Shown: in pieces, positions 1 through 11,805 of the stretch
Layout of the letters: each line of letters begins with the position of its first letter
Position numbering within the stretch: the first letter of the stretch is position 1
Source of the DNA: Chlamydoabsidia padenii
Lineage: Eukaryota > Mucoromycota > Mucoromycetes > Mucorales > Cunninghamellaceae
Direction of reading: 5' to 3'
NCBI GenBank assembly: GCA_025330725.1
Contig: JAIWND010000012.1
Location: forward strand, 310,001-374,000
Length of the DNA: 64,000 nucleotides
Position numbers and translations under genes: made by a program
The notes under the pieces: model-generated
Databases searched by the model: none
What the model was told of the DNA's origin: nothing
Seen by the model: the letters and a program-made list of their open reading frames with translations, nothing else

Positions 1-54
1 GTGGTTTAAAACAAATAATCCACTCGGAATCATGTACGATAGGATCAACGGGAA

Positions 55-59
<5 letters not shown>

Positions 60-105
<46 letters not shown>
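60..105. repeat. Poly(A) run of about 45 bases
   Basis: Uninterrupted A homopolymer near the window start. No gene is associated in the visible sequence. Confidence 0.9.
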
Positions 106-107
<2 letters not shown>

Positions 108-403
108 GGTTCAAGTCATTGGTACAGGGTTCATATGAATGATAAGTAAGCACCGTGTAAGATGGGTTACATGATCTGTCAGTTTTGGTCATATGATGGA
201 AGCATCGTCAGTCATGTTTTATTTTGAATCAAAGGACAACGAAAAAAAGAGTGAAACACATTACACATCCATAGTTCCAGACAATGGTTAAGATAGTAAA
301 GACATGATTTATTGGTAAAAGTTAAAAAGGTAAAGGTAGCACTATGAGTAGAGATAGTTAAAAAGATACTAAAAAGGTAATAAAGTGATGCGGGACCATG
401 CAT

Positions 404-1157
404 TCAATGGATCGGCTGGACTTCTTGTTGTTTCTTGGCACCAAATTTGAACATTTTGCCAAAAGAGAATTTGAGAGAAGAGGAAGAAGAAGAGGACTTT
501 GCTTTCCAGATCCGTTTGTAGGTATCCTATATGATGTGGATGGTGGTTAGTCCTTATTCAAAGTAAAAGTTGTTATTATGACTTACCAAATAAGAGATTT
601 GGGGCTTGTTGAATGCACCACGACGTTTGGTCCGAATGTAAGCGACTGCATCTAAAGGTTCCATACCAAGTTCAATCAAAGCAATGGCGACGATCACAGG
701 AGCCCGACCTAATCCAGCTACACAATGGACAGCAATAGTAGATTGCATCGATTCGTTGTCTTTGAGTTTTTGTTCTTGTTCATCCACCAAACCAATCCAT
801 TCCCTTACTAGATTTTCTGAAGGCTATTTTACAATAATACAAATTAGTTAGTTTATACATCATCCTTACCATTATATATATATATATATATATATATATA
901 CTTACCACTCCACCATCTTTAAAGGGCATATCATGGACTGTAATACCTTCTTGAGCAAGGGTATTGGCAGAGTAGGTTTGCTGACAACACCGGACAACAT
1001 TGGTGACATTATAATGTTTGAATTCGTTCAAGTAAAAAGGCAGTGTTGATTCAGTGGGACAATCCAAGATGAGGAATCGGAGAGAAGAGTTGGGTACTTC
1101 AATGAGTGAGAGTGTGTGTCCCAAAGGTGACCCAGTACGAATATGAGAGTTGACCAT
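404..1157 (-). CDS. PRL-type protein tyrosine phosphatase (PTP4A-like)
   Basis: Dual-specificity phosphatase of the PRL/PTP4A family, 203 residues, three exons (906-1157, 587-823, 404-526). The P-loop HCVAGLGRAP is seen at about residues 117-126, with Cys118 as nucleophile and Arg124 binding phosphate; this loop is a PRL hallmark. The general acid is probably Asp81 in FKDGG. The basic stretch RTKRRGAFN further on also matches PRL. The start is the ATG at 1155-1157, where homology to the family begins. Animal PRLs end in a prenylated CaaX box. This protein instead ends in a Ser-run and a basic tail finishing QPIH, so no prenylation site is visible and membrane binding, if any, would rely on the basic tail. 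Intron 1 contains an (AT)n run. The family call is strong; the last exon is less certain than the first two. Confidence 0.88.
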
Positions 1158-1326
1158 AGTTGTTTGTGTGCAGATAAGGAGGTTATAGATGGGATATAAC
1201 TAGATACGGTGTGTGTATAATAGGGTAAAGAATAATAATAATAATAAAAAGCTAGATGAAGAAGAAGAAGAATGAATTGTTAAACCAAAAGGTATCAAGT
1301 AAATCAAATTAATTAAGTATAAAGGA

Positions 1327-1536
1327 TTAATGGAGTTTAGAGATCAAATTATCCGCCTTCGGTGTCAGATGGATATTGAGCAAGACAGAAACCAAAGACA
1401 CTGCCACCAAAGCAAGAGACTTGAGGAAACAGAGTAATGACGATGTGTGAAGAGGGTAATTGCATAAGTTGGCAATAAAAATAAATAGAGGTAGCTTGTT
1501 AACAAGTAATGATATGTGTATAGTAATAAAGGACAA
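1327..1536 (-). CDS. Possible small membrane protein, unrecognised
   Basis: A frame of at most 69 codons whose C-terminal half contains a hydrophobic helix (SLLCFLKSLALVAVSLVSVL) followed by a short polar tail ending ISKLH. The true start is unclear because the N-terminal part also looks hydrophobic and could be intron. It lies in tandem upstream of the PRL-type phosphatase on the same strand. It could be a small mitochondrial or ER membrane subunit, or chance. There is no recognisable family motif. Confidence 0.22.
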   Translation of the reverse strand: MSFITIHISLLVNKLPLFIFIANLCNYPLHTSSLLCFLKSLALVAVSLVSVLLNIHLTPKADNLISKLH

Positions 1537-3290
1537 AGAAAAGAAAAAAAAAAAAAAAAGACTTTTTTTTTCCTTTTTGACCTTGAATGTGGGTAGGGTA
1601 AATGATATAAATTGGAAAGAGAGACAAAGAAGTGAAAACCCCCATTTTAAAACATTATCGATCTATTCCAGCCAGTCACATGGCTCACCCCTTTTTTGTT
1701 CAATCGTGATATAATTCAACTCCGAGCCCATCCGAGTCATATTTTCCATCGATCCTTCCATTCTGTTGATGGCCTGACTTTCCCATTGAGGGTGGTAATG
1801 ATCTTCCTAGTGTTTCGGGAGCCTGCTCGTCATATCGGATTTTAAAATGTAGGTGTCGGGGTTTCATAATAATCAATGCAAAGGCAATGGAGATAACTGG
1901 ATGCATTAACAAAAAGGCGAGGTGGAACAAGATTTCATTAATGAAAGTATGGTTGTCTCCAGCTTATACACCTTGAGGTATTCAGTGCAAAAAAAAAAAA
2001 AAAAAAAAAAAAAAGGACTCGTCAATGACCAGCAACCTTGAGTTGGTTCAAGTGAATAGTCTTAGCTTTTTTTTCCTATATACCGAGGTATACTTGTATT
2101 TTTGCTTTATTGATAGGCAGGAGCTCGAGTTTATCGATGCAAAAGAAATAAGCTATGATGGTTGGAATTAAGCTTGCTAGTGATTTGGAACAATGTGGTA
2201 AATTCAATACCCGCCTTTTTATAAAGTGTCCAAATTCAATTTCCCGACTTTTCTCCTTCTTTCACTTTTGAATCTTTCTCCAACATATACCGTGCCTGCT
2301 CAACATTAAGTACAACATGCAACCCTCAATATGATAGCAATCAGGAAAAGTGGATTCCCTCTGGAACAAGATTGGTTTAGCATACAACATATCTGGACGT
2401 TGATCTTTCTCATTCGCCTGTACTCAACAAATCTTATGAATCCAGCTCAGGAATCAAATCTTGTCAACAGAATGCTAAACAGCATCAAGTGAATCTCAAC
2501 CATAGAAAGCTGTATCACCATGATGATCAATATGGCATCCTTCCCTTTAATATTCAGCATCAATATCTGTAAACTGCTGTTACGCCAACTCACTCCGATA
2601 ACATACAGGTAAGAGTATATGTGTTTGATTTGAAACAACGTAAAAATACTCATTCTCTTCTCTCTCTCTCTCTTTCTCACTATAGTATTGTTATTAACAT
2701 CTCGACTATATCTTTTATCTTTTATGCAACTCTTAGGCTGGATAGTCCCTCAATGTATACGGTGGATCGATGACGGGTGTTACTTTTTTATTTTAACCTT
2801 TTATCTCATGTTGCTTAGTGTAGATATTTATTAATCCTCTATCCACATACACACAAATAGGGTTGTTTTATATTGTTTTTATTCTTCAATTAATAAAGTT
2901 ACAACCAATTCTCACTTACTGTATGGGGGCTGTATGGGGGCTGCATGCGTCGGCGTTTGAATAACTCTATTTCTGACGATTTGTCAACTTGATGGGCTGC
3001 TCTCTGATTTGGATCGACTCAAATAAGATGTAATAGTCAATCAAGGTCCATACTCCATTGCCTTTAATGTTGAATCTACCAACTTCTTGCTGGGGGGGGT
3101 TTGAGGGAACTATAATACCTGTATCAGTTGGTCACACCTACTTTCTGAAGGGATTTTACCAGGCAGAAGCAAGAACTTTTGGACACTGCTTTCTTTCTCT
3201 CTTTTTTCTTTGGTTAAACCAGGTAGCTTGCCTACAGGTTCTAAGTATAATCAATAAACGTATCACGCGGGAAATGAAAAATGGTGGATA

Positions 3291-3303
3291 CGGGGTTTGA
3301 AAA
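3291..3303 (+). promoter_or_regulatory. GCGGGATTTGAA-type element upstream of CFT1
   Basis: Match CGGGGTTTGAAAA about 130 bp before the CFT1 start codon. A second partial match, GCGGGAAATGAAAA, lies about 25 bp further upstream. It is one instance of the recurrent element described in the findings. Confidence 0.5.
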
Positions 3304-3430
3304 TTGATCATTCCAAAGTTCAAAGTTTTTTTTTTTTTTTTTTTTTTGAGGGTGTCCTTCTTTTTCTTTTCCACCACTTTTTTTATTATCATTCCCAATC
3401 CATTGGTCAACTTGTGGTGGAATCTTCGCC

Positions 3431-6400
3431 ATGTCTGCATATACAATCTATAAAGAATTGTTTCCTTCTCAAACCGTGGAACATGTCGAACAAGCTCAAT
3501 TCACAACACCAGGGAGAACGAATCTTATTGTTGCAAAGGCGTCCTTATTACAGATCTACAACTTTGTCGAATACACACCTTATACAATACAAACCACACA
3601 AGACAACATTGCCGATACTTTTGATACTTCAAATTCTATAAACGACAATGACGATAACAAGGTAAAAGGGAATACAAATTAATGACAGTGAAGCCTCTCT
3701 GATACTAATCTCTCTTTTTGTTTCTTTCAAAGACTTTTCCGACCTTGACACCTTTACAAGATGATATTGCTGCTACAAGCTCGGCACGACTAGAATTGGT
3801 GGCTCAATACAATCTTAATGGAACCATTGCTACGATGGGTGTCATACGAACTTGCTCACCTCGTGGAAAGGAAGGTTGTGATAGCTTGTTAGTAGGATTC
3901 GAGGATGCCAAGGTAAGTTGGTGTGTGTTATGGAAGGGGGGTAGAATAGATTGAGTCATTGGACTAATTGTGTTTGGTGGGTACTTATAGATGTCGCTCT
4001 TGGAATGGTCACCAGCAACAAACTCTATTGCAACAGTATCTATCCATTACTATGAACGTGACGAACTCAAGGTAAAATAAATCAAGAACTAATAATGTGT
4101 GACCTAATGATTAACGCATTTTGCTTTTTTATATAGAAAGAATACTTATCAACCTCTTATATGCCGACACTTCATATCGATCCTCAACAACGATGCGCCG
4201 TATTGAACTTTTATAATGACAAACTCGCAGTCCTTCCTTTTAGGCAGGCTGATCAACTAGATGTTACTGGTCAAGATAATGTAGATGGTGATGATGATTT
4301 GTAAGTACATAGTATTGATAGGATTCGACTGGACTGGTCAACTCACATTTCCTATTTATTAGGAAACATCCTTATTTACCAAGTTTTATCATTGATCTCT
4401 CTTCTATCGATAAGGGTATCAAAAATGTTGTGGATATGGTGTTTTTATCAGATTACTACGAACCTACATTGGCCATCTTGTTCCAAACCAAGCAAACATG
4501 GACTGGGTAAGTACTACTGCATAATTTAAAATCATGAATCGAATCAAGAAAAGGAAGGGACTCAATGTTATCTTGTTTATTAGACGACTGGATGATGGGA
4601 AAGATACCTCAAGTGTAGTGGTGATCTCATTAGATTTGACTGAAAAAGTGTACCCGGTGATTTACTCTTTGCATCAATTACCATACGACTCTCTTCAACT
4701 GGTGGCTATGCCCAAACCTATTCATGGTATGATGGTGATCTCGGCTAATGCATTACTTCACCTCTCTCAAGGCTCTCCGGGTGTCGGCGTTGCCGTCAAT
4801 GCTTATGCGAAAACAACTACCGCATTTCCCGGTATGAAATACGATCCACTGACAGTCCAGCTAGGCTTGGTCTTGGATGGCGCTCAGGCTCTGTATCTCT
4901 CTGAAGGTGTATGTCTCTTATTCCTCCAAAACGGCGACTGGGTTCTGGTGAAATTCATTCGGGATGGAAACAAAATTGTCAGTTTGCAATTATCACAATT
5001 ACCTTTTGGCCAAATCGATGTGATCACCGATGACAACAAGAACAAGAAACCCCCCAAGCATCAACACACGCCTGTCGCCTTGGTGCCTACCTGTGTCTGC
5101 AAGATCAAGGATAGTGATTACTTCTTTTTGGGTAGTCGGGTGGGTAATTCTTTATTGATTAAATGGAAGTCAAAAGGTGGTATTCGGAAAACATCAACTG
5201 GTAAGTTGAAAATGATCTGGACTGTTTGTAAAAGAAAAGAAAAGAAAAAGATACTAACTTGACTCTTTTACAATAGAACATGGATACACCTTCCGTGTAT
5301 GTGACGAACTTGTAAATACGGGGCCAATTACCGATATGGTGATTGGTGATATGGAGACGGACAAATCAAGTTACGACACAGTGGACGACACGGCCGATGG
5401 CACCCTGCTGCCTGATGTGGAATTGGTGACAGCATCCGGATATGGGAAAAACGGGGCTCTTTGTATTCTGAAACGACATATTCGACCTCACTCGACGTTT
5501 TCATTTGATCAAACCGACTGTCAGGCACTCTGGACTATCAGATGTCGACCAAAGGACGATACCAGCAATACTGATTTGGCCAAGGAATCGATCGAGGATA
5601 CAGTATATGACAAATTCATGGACAAGCTATTATTTATAGGCAAAACCAATAGTACACTGGTAAGTTGTCCACTGACTATCATAATTGGGAATGGGAAAGC
5701 TAACTCTTTTTTTTCTATTTAGATTTTGGCGGCCGGCGATGAATTACAAGAACTTGGTAAATCGGGATTTTATACTCGGGGACCCACCATACTGGTCAGT
5801 ACACTCTTCAACCATACTCATATAGTACAAATCCATGAAAAGGGGCTTTATCTGCTCGATCCAGGTAAATCCAGTAATGAAAAAGTGTGAATCGCAGCTA
5901 CTAATAGTTTATTTTTGTAGATGGCAAACGACTTCAAACCATTCCTGTCAAAGAATCAAGAATTGTTGAAGCAAGTGTGCATGATCCTTATGTCCTTTTG
6001 GTCTTGGAAAACAAGACGATCATGGCCTTACAATGTGATGAAACTTCCAAGGATATTATCTATCTTCCTGTGCCTTCTAATATTAACGTAAGTGTCAAAT
6101 CAAAACTCAATTTGACACACGCCTACTCACTTCTTTTTTCAATCTTTTATGTAAACTATTAGAGCACCAAAAACATCTATTCAGCATCAGTATTTGCGGA
6201 TACATCTGGACTATTTACGTTGGTCAAGGACAAGAAGAAGATGCAGGAAGAAATCAAGAAACGACGATCCACCTCATCTTCACGCCAGCAGCATAAACGT
6301 AAAGCATCAGACGATATCAACTCCGACAAAGCATCGAAGAAACCTCACACACCGTTGGTGTCATCATTATCACTACCAAAGACCGGCAACGATGAATTCG

Positions 6401-9143
6401 ACGAAGTGGATATGGATTTATATGGTGATTCGGATGACCAGGGTGACGGAAGTAACAGTAACAGTGTAGTAACGATGACGGCACCTGCAATGGATATGGA
6501 TATGGACATGGATGATGATGATGATGATGCTTTGCTTTATCAGGACACTACCACTCAACCACAATCAGCAACAACCGATGTGGTCGATGAATCCAATGTC
6601 AGTGTGATCGGTGGAATGAGGGAAATTTCGCAAATGGTGACTCTTTGGTGTGGGGTTTATTACGACAATGGTGGATGGGCGCTATACAGCTTACCGACAT
6701 TTGAAGAATGCTTTCGATCACCTAAACTCGAACTCCTACTCAATTTGGTGACCGATTACCCTATACGTGAACAAGACAACACTGATAACAACGACCAAGA
6801 TGATCCAACTTTTGTACAGCCATTATCCACTAGACCAGAAGATGCTATGGGCGCCGTCAAGATCAAGGAACTATTACTGGCAAACATTGGTAAAGAAAGA
6901 AAGGATCCTCATTTAGTGGTAAGTTCCCTTACAAAAAGAAAAGAAAAAGAAGAAAAAAGGCCGTAATCTAATCTCTTTTTTCTTTTTTTTTTCTCTCAAG
7001 TTACGGACATCCACAGGCAGTATTGTTATATACAAGGTATTTGAATTCATCCCGACAAGCGACAACCTTGGATCCAATGATGGTGATATCTGTGCAGGCA
7101 CACAACCAGCAGATTATGACAACCGATTAGCACTACGATTCTCCCGTGTTCACCATGATTATATACCACGACATTACCGCATGGACGACGAACCAACCAA
7201 GAAGGAACAAGATACACAAGATCAAGCGCAAAACGAGACAGATCAGTCCAATCTTGTGATTGATTTGGGGATCGAAGACGACATAGCAGTGGGGAAAAAG
7301 AAGAAAAAGAAGAATAGCAACAAGAACAATACAAGAAAACCAAGACGGAAACATCTACTGTCTACCTTCTCGGATATATCAGGTTATGCGGGTGTCTTTG
7401 TCTCTGGTCCTGAGTCTCTCTGGCTCATGTCTTCATCTAAAAGCTTTGTCCGTGTCCATCCAATGAAAACCGATCAACCTATCTTGGCCTTCTCTCCATT
7501 CCATAATGTCAGCTGCCCACATGGTTTCATTACCATTGATAATAATGTAAGTATCACACAAACAGGAAATAATAATAATAATAATAATAATAATAAACTC
7601 ACTTTTTTTCATAATCTTCACCTAGTCAAAGGTCCGACTGAACAAATTACGAACAGATAATGTCTCCTTTGATATGGAATGGTTGGTAGACAAGATACCT
7701 CTGGGACAAACAGTACACAAAATCAAGTATCATCCGACAATGCGGGTTTACACGGTATTGGTATCTACCCCGATGGAAGCACAAGTGGTGGCGCCTAGTG
7801 GTGATGACGACGAAACATCGACAACACGTAGCTCCTCGGTCGAACCACCTGCAACCAAGAAAGACCGAGAACCTGGCTCGTTCTTGCCCAGGGTTGATCG
7901 ATTCTCTCTGTTATTGATCTCCCCGGTGACATGGGAAACGGTGGATCGTGTGGATTTTGATGAATTCGAACAAGGTCTTTCTTTGGAATGTGTGTCTTTG
8001 GAATCGAAACAAACAAGCTCGGGGCGGAAACACTTTATGGCGGTGGGAACTGGTGTATTGCGTGGTGAAGATTCACCTATGAAGGGCTCAGTAAGTTACT
8101 CTAAGGGGGCGGGGGAATAAATAAAATTAACTCTTTTGCTTCTTCTCACTTTATAGATCTATGTATATGAAATCATTGAAGTGGTGCCTGAATTGGACAA
8201 TCCTCAGACCAATCACAAATTCAAGTTTTTACACAAGGAAGATGTCAAGGGTGCGGTGACGGCGATGTGCGAAGTCAGTGGACATTTGGCGGCCTGTATT
8301 GGATCCAAGATGATTGTCTGGAGTTTTGAAGATAACGAAAGTCTGGTGGGTGTAGCCTTTATCGACGTGCAAATCTACGTGACCTGTATGTGCTCAATCA
8401 AGAACTTTATTCTCCTTGGTGATGTCCAAAAGTCTGTGTGGTTTTTGGGATTCCAGCTTGAACCGGCGAAACTAGTGCTACTCGGCAAAGATTATCAATC
8501 CTTTGAAGTCGGCTCGGTTAACTATATCATTGATGACAAGTCTTTATATCTTATGGTGGGCGACACCGATGATAACATGAATATCTATCAATATGCTCCC
8601 TTTAGTAAGTACAAAAGAAAAAAAAATACATAGACCATTAACCTACTACTTTTTTTTCTTCTTCTTGCATTAATAGATCTACAATCCATAGCTGGTCAAA
8701 AACTGATGCGACGAGGTGACTTCCACGTGGGTAGCCAAGTCAAGACAATGGTGCGATTACCTCAAATTGAACATGACGATAAAGGATTCCGATATAGTCG
8801 ACGCCACTTTTGTCTCTTTGGATCATCAACAGGCAGTATAAGTGTTGTGTCGCCCATCCCAGAAAAGACATTCAAACGGCTCAGCACACTTTATGGACAA
8901 CTGGTGAACAATATTCAACATGTGGCTGGACTCAACCCAAGAGCGTACCGACTTATCAAAGGATCGAAACAAAGAATGGCCTCGAATAGAACCAAGGCTG
9001 TGCTGGATGGTGATCTGATCCAGGCATTTGCTGGACTCGCGGTGGATCGACAACGTGGACTGACGAAACAGATCGGAACATCTGTACCTAGAATCATGGA
9101 AGATATTGTAGAAATCATGGGGACAAATCTTGGACATTTTTAG
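3431..9143 (+). CDS. CFT1: Cleavage and polyadenylation specificity factor subunit 1 (CPSF160/Cft1)
   Basis: Scaffold subunit of the nuclear cleavage and polyadenylation factor that recognises the poly(A) signal region of pre-mRNA. The model has 14 exons: 3431-3661, 3733-3912, 3991-4071, 4137-4300, 4363-4506, 4584-5200, 5277-5659, 5723-5864, 5921-6087, 6163-6918, 7001-7546, 7626-8090, 8157-8604 and 8677-9143. They sum to 1596 residues with frame kept at every junction. The N-terminus (MSAYTIYKELFPSQTVEH) and the C-terminal CPSF_A beta-propeller region (about residues 1290-1590, including LKFLHKEDVKGAVTAMCE and the GDVQKS segment) are characteristic. Two charged insertions interrupt the propellers, one Lys-rich then Asp-rich at about 720-850 and one Lys-rich near 1050; both could act as nuclear localisation signals. 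Introns are 60-90 bp with A-rich 5' and T-rich 3' halves. Confidence 0.95.
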
Positions 9144-9196
9144 ATAGACTTTTTGGCATTAATGGAAAATAATAAAATTGAAATACCGCGTCCTTG

Positions 9197-9210
9197 GCGG
9201 GATTTGAAAT
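9197..9210 (+). promoter_or_regulatory. GCGGGATTTGAA element upstream of eS28
   Basis: Exact GCGGGATTTGAAAT, 70-82 bp before the eS28 start codon. This is one of the cleanest copies of the recurrent element. Confidence 0.55.
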
Positions 9211-9278
9211 CTGGATGAATACAAGGGAACACTTTGGGAATTGGGTTTCTTTCCTTCTTTTTTTTATCTCCAAAAATC

Positions 9279-9743
9279 ATGGTGCGTATATCTATATTGA
9301 AAAGAACAAAAAAAAAAGGGGGGGGAGGATCAACATGTAGTTGGATAAAGCATAGGATTAGATGGATGGATGGATGGATCGACCGATGGATGACAATACG
9401 ACAATGAACGATACGAAACCGACATTACACCTTACACCCACTCATCTCTCTCATTCGCACATTCATCAACATCCTCATGCTGACATTATTGCATGGAACC
9501 CTGATGACTCATCTTTTCTCTCTCTCTCTCTCTTTATAGGATTCATCTAAGACCCCCGTCAAGCTCGCTCGAGTGATCAAGGTTCTCGGCCGTACCGGCT
9601 CCCGTGGTGGTGTGACTCAAGTGCGTGTGGAATTCATGGACGACACCAACCGTAGCATCATCCGTAACGTCAAGGGTCCTGTCCGCGAAAACGATATCCT
9701 CTGTCTCTTGGAATCCGAACGTGAAGCCCGTCGTCTCCGTTAA
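9279..9743 (+). CDS. RPS28: 40S ribosomal protein eS28 (S28)
   Basis: Small-subunit ribosomal protein eS28, 68 residues, at the mRNA exit side of the 40S. Exon 2 (9540-9743) encodes [20 protein letters not shown] through to the terminal [10 protein letters not shown], which is essentially the whole family. The only ATG that completes the conserved N-terminus [12 protein letters not shown] is the isolated ATG at 9279-9281. It is followed at once by GTGCGTATAT, and the acceptor is TATAG just before GAT. Exon 1 therefore contributes only the initiation codon to the CDS. The 258-bp intron is much longer than most here and is rich in GGAT and CT repeats. The neighbouring gene downstream is convergent. 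Confidence 0.93.
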
Positions 9744-10347
9744 ATCTTCCCCTTCTCTCTCTCTCTCTCTCTTCCACATTTAGTTATATATACATCTCCC
9801 GTTGGTTGGAGGGGACTAGTCTAGGTTTTTTTTTTTTTTTTTTATTAGATGGATCAATAAAAATCATTATATGTATTTGTCCCTATTATCTACACTGGTG
9901 TTGTTTTATTATTGGGGAAGGGTGTCTAGCATGCCTATGGGTGGTTGATAGAAATGATGCTGTATCAGGGGTTACCTTGATGTCAGTACTATCAATGGGG
10001 TGGGGTATCCTATGGTTTCCAGTTTTGATGATTACTTACCATTCTTTATAAAATCTAAAATGCATGAATGTTGGGATTTAAATATTTGTGAAGATCGGCC
10101 AAAAAAAAAAAAAGTCAAAAGTACCACTACAATATTACATACATGACTACACGCATATCCTGTTCATTAAATAGCCCATATATTGGTATAAAAATTAAAT
10201 GTTAAGTCTAATATTAATCTAGTAATCTACTATATCTATCTATAAACTATATTTCGTTTAAAATCCATAGTCCAATTCACCTTCAGAGCTCTAGATCAGT
10301 ATATACAATTAGTTAGTATACAGTTATCAATACCGTTTTCCTTTTTT
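9744..10347. other. Intergenic region between convergent gene ends
   Basis: 3' flanks of eS28 (+) and the bHLH gene (-). T-rich and A-rich runs and several AATAAA-like motifs, as expected for two polyadenylation regions. No gene is seen. Confidence 0.6.
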
Positions 10348-11447
10348 TCATCCACAGCTTACGTCTTCGTCTGGTATTTCCCCCAATGCGGATTGCAGAT
10401 CGCGCACACGATCTCTAAGATCGTTCTTTGTTTCCACCAATTGACGAATGTAATCAACAGCTATACGCACGGCACCCCCAACAGAAAAAAAAAAGTTAAT
10501 ATACCCCATTTAACCGATTACCTTTATCACGTAAGACTTACATTTTTGAAGGATCAAAGATTCACTACGTTGACACTCGGTCAGTTCAGGTACCAATTCC
10601 ACCAACTGATCGAACCCAATACGGATGTTCGCCCTTCGTTTCTGTTCCGATGCAATATGATTGGCCTTCTTTTGTTCTTCAGATAAGAGTTCATGAGCAG
10701 GTTTCCGTCCGCGACCACTTCCTTTGGGTTTGACTGGTGGTGATGAGGTGGTGGTGTTTTTCAATGGTGGATACTGCTCCAATGAGGTATCACCCAGCAG
10801 TAAGGATCGATATTTCTTGTTTTCCGTCTCGTTCGTTGCATAATCCTCGATCCTTGTCGGTTGGTGTCCATTGAGAATAGGAAGAGTATGTATGTGTTGT
10901 TGTTGTCGTTGTTCAAAGGTGCTGTTTTTTGGGTAAGGTGTTGATAGTAGTACAGGTGTAGGCGATGGTAGAGTACCTATATGAATACAATAACTAATGA
11001 ATTAGTCAAAAAGACCTTGCCAAGTTCCATAACGCATTGATACAACGACAGTATTCCGATCTTGACAATACCTAAACACAATGAGTGACCTTTAACAAGT
11101 CTTCCGCCCCCCCCCCACTTTTATATTTCTACTTACCTGTTGAATAATGATTGTCCCGGATGTCGGAATTGTAGTGAGGCTGAATTGTGTCAAAGTGGGC
11201 GGTCTGGTTGAAGGGTTTAGGAATGCCTGAATATGATTGGAATTCCCCTTTTGCTGGTATCAGAGTATCATTGTTCTTGTTTGTCGAGTCCGCGAATGTT
11301 GCTATTGCTGAATAGGGTTGTATAGACATGACAAAGAGAAAGAGAGAAAAAGAGGTTAATCCATCTGACAGATCCTTGTTATCAGTTAATCTACCCTTCT
11401 ATCATAATGTTTATCCCAAACTTACCTTCGTGATTGTTATCTGCCAT
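10348..11447 (-). CDS. Basic helix-loop-helix transcription factor (Ino4/Mlx-like)
   Basis: E-box-binding regulator of 246 residues, four exons (11426-11447, 11137-11307, 10542-10976, 10348-10460). A Pro/Ser/Lys stretch with an AT-hook-like GRGRKP precedes the bHLH at about residues 167-220. The basic region HIASEQKRRANIR carries the His-Glu-Arg arrangement used for CACGTG/CANNTG contacts. It is followed by helix 1 (IGFDQLVELVPEL), a short loop, and helix 2 continuing into a leucine-rich coil (VDYIRQLVETKNDLRDRV) that crosses the last intron. The nearest types I can name are fungal Ino4 and animal Mlx, which bind DNA as heterodimers; the target genes cannot be read here. Exon 1 encodes only seven whole codons. 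The region between exons 2 and 3 could hide one more small exon. Confidence 0.82.
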
Positions 11448-11805
11448 TAATATATGTAACTATCAAGTAGTGTAAGCGGCTTAATGAAGGTGAAGGGGAA
11501 GAGAGAGGTTAAAATAAAATAAAAAAGAGCAAAAAAGCCAGATAAGAATAATGAGTAGCATGTGATAATTATGACAAGTCCAATCCCGCCTTTTGAGAAG
11601 TCCGAACCAGGGGGGAAAGTCGAGATTTTTGACAGCCAGAAGAAGTAGTAAATGATGGGGTAAGTAAATCATTTATTGATACTGGTTGTAAACTACATAT
11701 TAACTATACTAGGGTGGAGAGAGAGAGAGAGATTAAAACAACTATAAAGATGTTTAAAAATAAATTATACAAAGAGGGGAGGAGGGGTACGGTATCTAAC
11801 TATAT
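11448..11805. other. Intergenic region between the bHLH and dioxygenase genes
   Basis: Promoter of the bHLH gene and 3' flank of the dioxygenase gene. It contains AATCCCGCC at about 11582-11590, a partial copy of the recurrent element, and a GA-run near 11718. No gene is seen. Confidence 0.5.

Larger units (their letters stand above)
1158..3430. other. Intergenic region with no confident gene
   Basis: About 2.3 kb between the phosphatase and CPSF160. It holds A-runs, a CT-run near 2660 and several short open frames. Two are worth noting. A minus-strand frame ending near 1327 has a hydrophobic segment. A plus-strand frame around 2300-2610 reads as protein-like sequence broken by a TAG and a TAA and ends in a plausible GTAAGA donor, which suggests a decayed exon. 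I recognise neither. Confidence 0.4.

Noticed and set aside
3156..3446. Lys-rich minus-strand frames near the CFT1 promoter
   Set aside because: They are translations of a T homopolymer and CT-rich leader with no protein-like composition.
8826..9137. Minus-strand frames opposite the CFT1 C-terminus
   Set aside because: They are shadows of the strongly supported CPSF_A coding region.
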